Positions 20,100-22,314 of a stretch of DNA of 22,314 nt are shown here, piece after piece (position 1 is the stretch's first letter; each line of letters begins with the position of its first letter). The notes beneath the pieces were generated by a model. The model did no database searches. It saw only the letters and a list, made by a program, of their open reading frames with translations, and had not been told where the DNA came from. Origin of the DNA: an uncultured Syntrophobacterales bacterium (lineage in GTDB: Bacteria; Desulfobacterota; Syntrophia; Syntrophales; UBA5619); assembly GCA_903903205.1 (NCBI GenBank), contig CAIUXU010000038.1:1-22314 (forward strand). The letters run 5' to 3'. The position numbers and the translations under genes were made by a program.

Positions 20100-21617
20100 A
20101 TGGAAGAAGAGAGTGAACTTCTGAAAAAACGCAGAGAGAAAATCGATTCCCTGAAGGCCGACGGGATCGACCTCTATCCAAACGATGCACAGGTCGAGGA
20201 TACGACGGCCTCGGTAAGCGAACGATTCGGGCCGATGCCCCCGGAAGAGCTGGGAAAGATCACGGAGCGCTTTACATTGGCGGGCCGCCTGATGGCCGTC
20301 CGCGACTTCGGCAAGGGCGCCTTCGTCAGCATTCAGGACCGCAAGGGGCGCCTCCAGGCCTTCCTCCGGAAGGACCAACTGGGCGAGAAAGCATTTTCGC
20401 TGTTCAAACGACTCGATATCGGTGATATCATTTGGGTTGCTGGACGGGTTTTCAAGACCCGGACCGGCGAGCTGACGATCGACGTGGAGGAAAACGGCCT
20501 CCGGCTACTCTCCAAATCGCTTCGGCCGCTGCCCGAAAAGTGGCACGGCCTGACGGACGTCGAGATCCGCTATCGTCAGCGCCACCTCGACCTGATCGTG
20601 AACCCCGATGTCCGTAAAGTATTTCACCAGCGGAGCCGAATCATCAGCCTCATCCGCCGGTTCATGGAGGAGCGGGACTTCCTGGAGGTGGAAACCCCGA
20701 TGATGCAATCCCGGGCCGGCGGCGCTGTCGCCCGCCCCTTCAAGACCTTTCACAACGCCCTCGGGATGAACCTCTTCCTTCGGATCGCCCCCGAGCTTTA
20801 CCTGAAGCGCCTGATTACCGGAGGCATGGATCGGGTTTTCGAGATCAACCGGAACTTCCGGAATGAAGGGATCTCCGCCTTCCACAATCCGGAATTCACG
20901 ATGATGGAGTTCTATCAGGCTTACGCCACCTACGAAGACCTGATGGCGATGACGGAGGAGCTTTTCGTCCATATTGCCCGGAACCTCTTTGATTCAAGCA
21001 AGTTCAGCTATCAGGGAAAGGAGATCGACCTGACCCCTCCCTGGAGGCGGCTCACGGTCCGCGATGCCGTTGTGGAGATCGGTGGTGTGGAAACCGCCAT
21101 CCTCGACGACAACAGCCGAATGGCCGACCATGCCCGGAAGCTCGGCATCGAGGTGAAGGAGAGCGACCCGCCAGGCAAGGTGCTGATGGCAATCTTCGAT
21201 GAAACGGTAGAGCCGAAGCTCATTCAGCCGACTTTCGTCACCCATTACCCCGTCGACGTCTCCCCTCTCTCCCGCAGAAACGCGGAAGAGCCGACACTGA
21301 CCGACCGCTTCGAACTCTATATCTGCGGGAAGGAGATCGCCAATGCCTTCTCCGAACTGAACGACCCAGTCGACCAGCGCGGGCGATTCGAGATGCAGCT
21401 CCGGGAAAGGGACGCCGGTGATCTGGAAGCCCATGATATGGATGAGGATTACATCGGCGCCCTCGAGTGCGGGATGCCACCGACGGCAGGCGAGGGAATC
21501 GGGATCGACCGGATCGTTATGCTGCTGACCGACTCCGCTTCGATCCGGGACGTAATCCTCTTTCCGCTTCTCCGGACCAGGGAAGACTCCGCAAGGTCTC
21601 CCCATGACAACGATTGA
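20100..21617 (+). CDS. lysS: Lysyl-tRNA synthetase (class II)
   Basis: LysS charges tRNA-Lys. The 505-residue product is of normal length. It has an N-terminal OB-fold anticodon-binding domain (about 60-150, with LAGRLMAVRDFGKGAFVSIQD) and a class II catalytic core: motif 1 around FLEVETPMM, motif 2 FRNEGISAFHNPEFTMMEFY, motif 3 GEGIGIDRIVMLLTD. The ATG is preceded by AGAGG (20091-20095). It lies upstream of a lolC-type gene, 24 nt after its stop, an order seen in other proteobacteria; the two may share a transcript. Confidence 0.97.
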   Translation: MEEESELLKKRREKIDSLKADGIDLYPNDAQVEDTTASVSERFGPMPPEELGKITERFTLAGRLMAVRDFGKGAFVSIQDRKGRLQAFLRKDQLGEKAFSLFKRLDIGDIIWVAGRVFKTRTGELTIDVEENGLRLLSKSLRPLPEKWHGLTDVEIRYRQRHLDLIVNPDVRKVFHQRSRIISLIRRFMEERDFLEVETPMMQSRAGGAVARPFKTFHNALGMNLFLRIAPELYLKRLITGGMDRVFEINRNFRNEGISAFHNPEFTMMEFYQAYATYEDLMAMTEELFVHIARNLFDSSKFSYQGKEIDLTPPWRRLTVRDAVVEIGGVETAILDDNSRMADHARKLGIEVKESDPPGKVLMAIFDETVEPKLIQPTFVTHYPVDVSPLSRRNAEEPTLTDRFELYICGKEIANAFSELNDPVDQRGRFEMQLRERDAGDLEAHDMDEDYIGALECGMPPTAGEGIGIDRIVMLLTDSASIRDVILFPLLRTREDSARSPHDND

Positions 21618-21641
21618 GCCTTTTTACGAGAGCATTCCTCG

Positions 21642-22314
21642 ATGACCTCCTATGAACTCTTCATCAGCCTGCGCTACCTGAGGGCGAGACGGAAACAGGT
21701 GTTCGTTTCCATCATCACCTTTATCTCGATTGCCGGGATATTTCTCGGCGTCGCGGCCTTGATTATCGTGCTGGCGGTCATGAACGGCTTCGAGAATGAC
21801 CTGCGCAACAAGATCCTGGGCATCAATTCCCACATCATTCTGATGGAACACGGCGGCGCAATGAAGAACCATCCCCGGGTCATGCGGGAGATCGCGCAGC
21901 TCCCCGGCGTGGTCGCCGCCACCCCCTTCATCTACAGCCAGGCGATGCTGAAAAACGGCAGCAGTGTAACCGGCATCGTTCTCCGCGGCCTCTCGATGGA
22001 AGATGCCATGAAAGTAATCAACCTGGGTAAAATCCGGGAGGGGAAGCTCGACTACCTCAGAGAGGGTGAGAGGAAGATCCCGGGCCTTAAACCGGAGTTG
22101 TCTGGCGTTCCCGGAATCTTGATCGGTCGCGAGTTGGCAAAGAATCTCGGCGTTCTTCTCTTTGAAACGGTTCACGTCGTCTCTCCCTCTGGCGTCAGCA
22201 CACCGCTGGGGATGGTTCCGCGGATGAAGTCCTTCCTTGTGGTCGGCATCTTTGAATCCGGGTTCTTCGAGTACGACTCGACGCTCGCCTACATTTCGCT
22301 CAAGAACTGTCAAG
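21642..22314 (+). CDS. lolC: Lipoprotein-releasing system permease, partial (LolC/LolE family)
   Basis: The frame runs open from ATG 21642 to the window end, giving 224 residues of what is normally about 400. It starts with a basic segment (ELFISLRYLRARRKQ), then a membrane helix (VSIITFISIAGIFLGVAALI), then VMNGFENDLRNKILGINSHI, the hallmark of LolC/E permeases. The rest is the start of the large periplasmic MacB-like domain. With a LolD ATPase, LolC/E extracts lipoproteins from the inner membrane for LolA; LptE above would be such a client. LolC and LolE cannot be told apart on the visible part. Confidence 0.88.
   Translation, partial: MTSYELFISLRYLRARRKQVFVSIITFISIAGIFLGVAALIIVLAVMNGFENDLRNKILGINSHIILMEHGGAMKNHPRVMREIAQLPGVVAATPFIYSQAMLKNGSSVTGIVLRGLSMEDAMKVINLGKIREGKLDYLREGERKIPGLKPELSGVPGILIGRELAKNLGVLLFETVHVVSPSGVSTPLGMVPRMKSFLVVGIFESGFFEYDSTLAYISLKNCQ

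Overview
The window reads as chromosomal DNA of a Gram-negative bacterium, most likely a deltaproteobacterium (Desulfobacterota, possibly Syntrophales-like). This rests on GC-rich coding sequence, the order nrdR, riboflavin genes, nusB, leuS, lptE, the outer-membrane genes (lptE, a DUF3187 barrel, a lolC-type gene) and the style of the proteins. No rRNA or lineage marker is present, so the placement is inference.

Left edge (about 1-1420): a gene-poor accessory patch. It holds a 62-aa protein with two CxxC pairs, a perfect 12-bp hairpin, a 100-aa MobC/ribbon-helix-helix-like protein, short repeats and a frameshifted gene remnant. The patch ends at the 3' end of a tRNA-Glu(CUC) gene, the usual landing site of integrative elements, so it looks like the worn end of an old island.

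Minus-strand unit (1375-3145): gltX, a strong hairpin, tRNA-Glu and a U-tract terminator lie on one strand, so glutamyl-tRNA synthetase and a cognate tRNA may share a transcript. A TTGACA promoter for gltX faces a second TTGACA promoter that starts the long plus-strand run.

Plus-strand run (3297-17184): yceD, rpmF, fabD, acpP, fabF (ribosomal protein and fatty acid synthesis); rpiB, glyA, comEB, nrdR (pentose, one-carbon and deoxynucleotide supply); ribE, ribBA, ribH (riboflavin); nusB; a stand-alone leucyl-aminopeptidase N-terminal domain; leuS; lptE; and a DUF3187 outer-membrane protein. Most genes are tightly packed or overlapping. Genes often found in such clusters are absent here: plsX, fabH and fabG from the fatty acid group and ribD from the riboflavin group. 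REP-like palindromes with the core TTTGAAATCTGTCCC lie just before leuS.

Right part (17157-22314): an inositol-monophosphatase-family gene converges on the DUF3187 gene. Then come rodZ-like and tatA genes (plus), ssb (minus, convergent with tatA), lysS with an inverted repeat at its promoter, and the start of a lolC/lolE-type permease cut by the window end.

No clearly new multi-gene system is visible. The best leads are the tRNA-linked island remnant, the free-standing M17 N-terminal domain, His-to-Gln in the RibB metal site of RibBA, Ala-Gly-Val in place of Ser-Gly-Ser in GlyA, and several structured intergenic elements.
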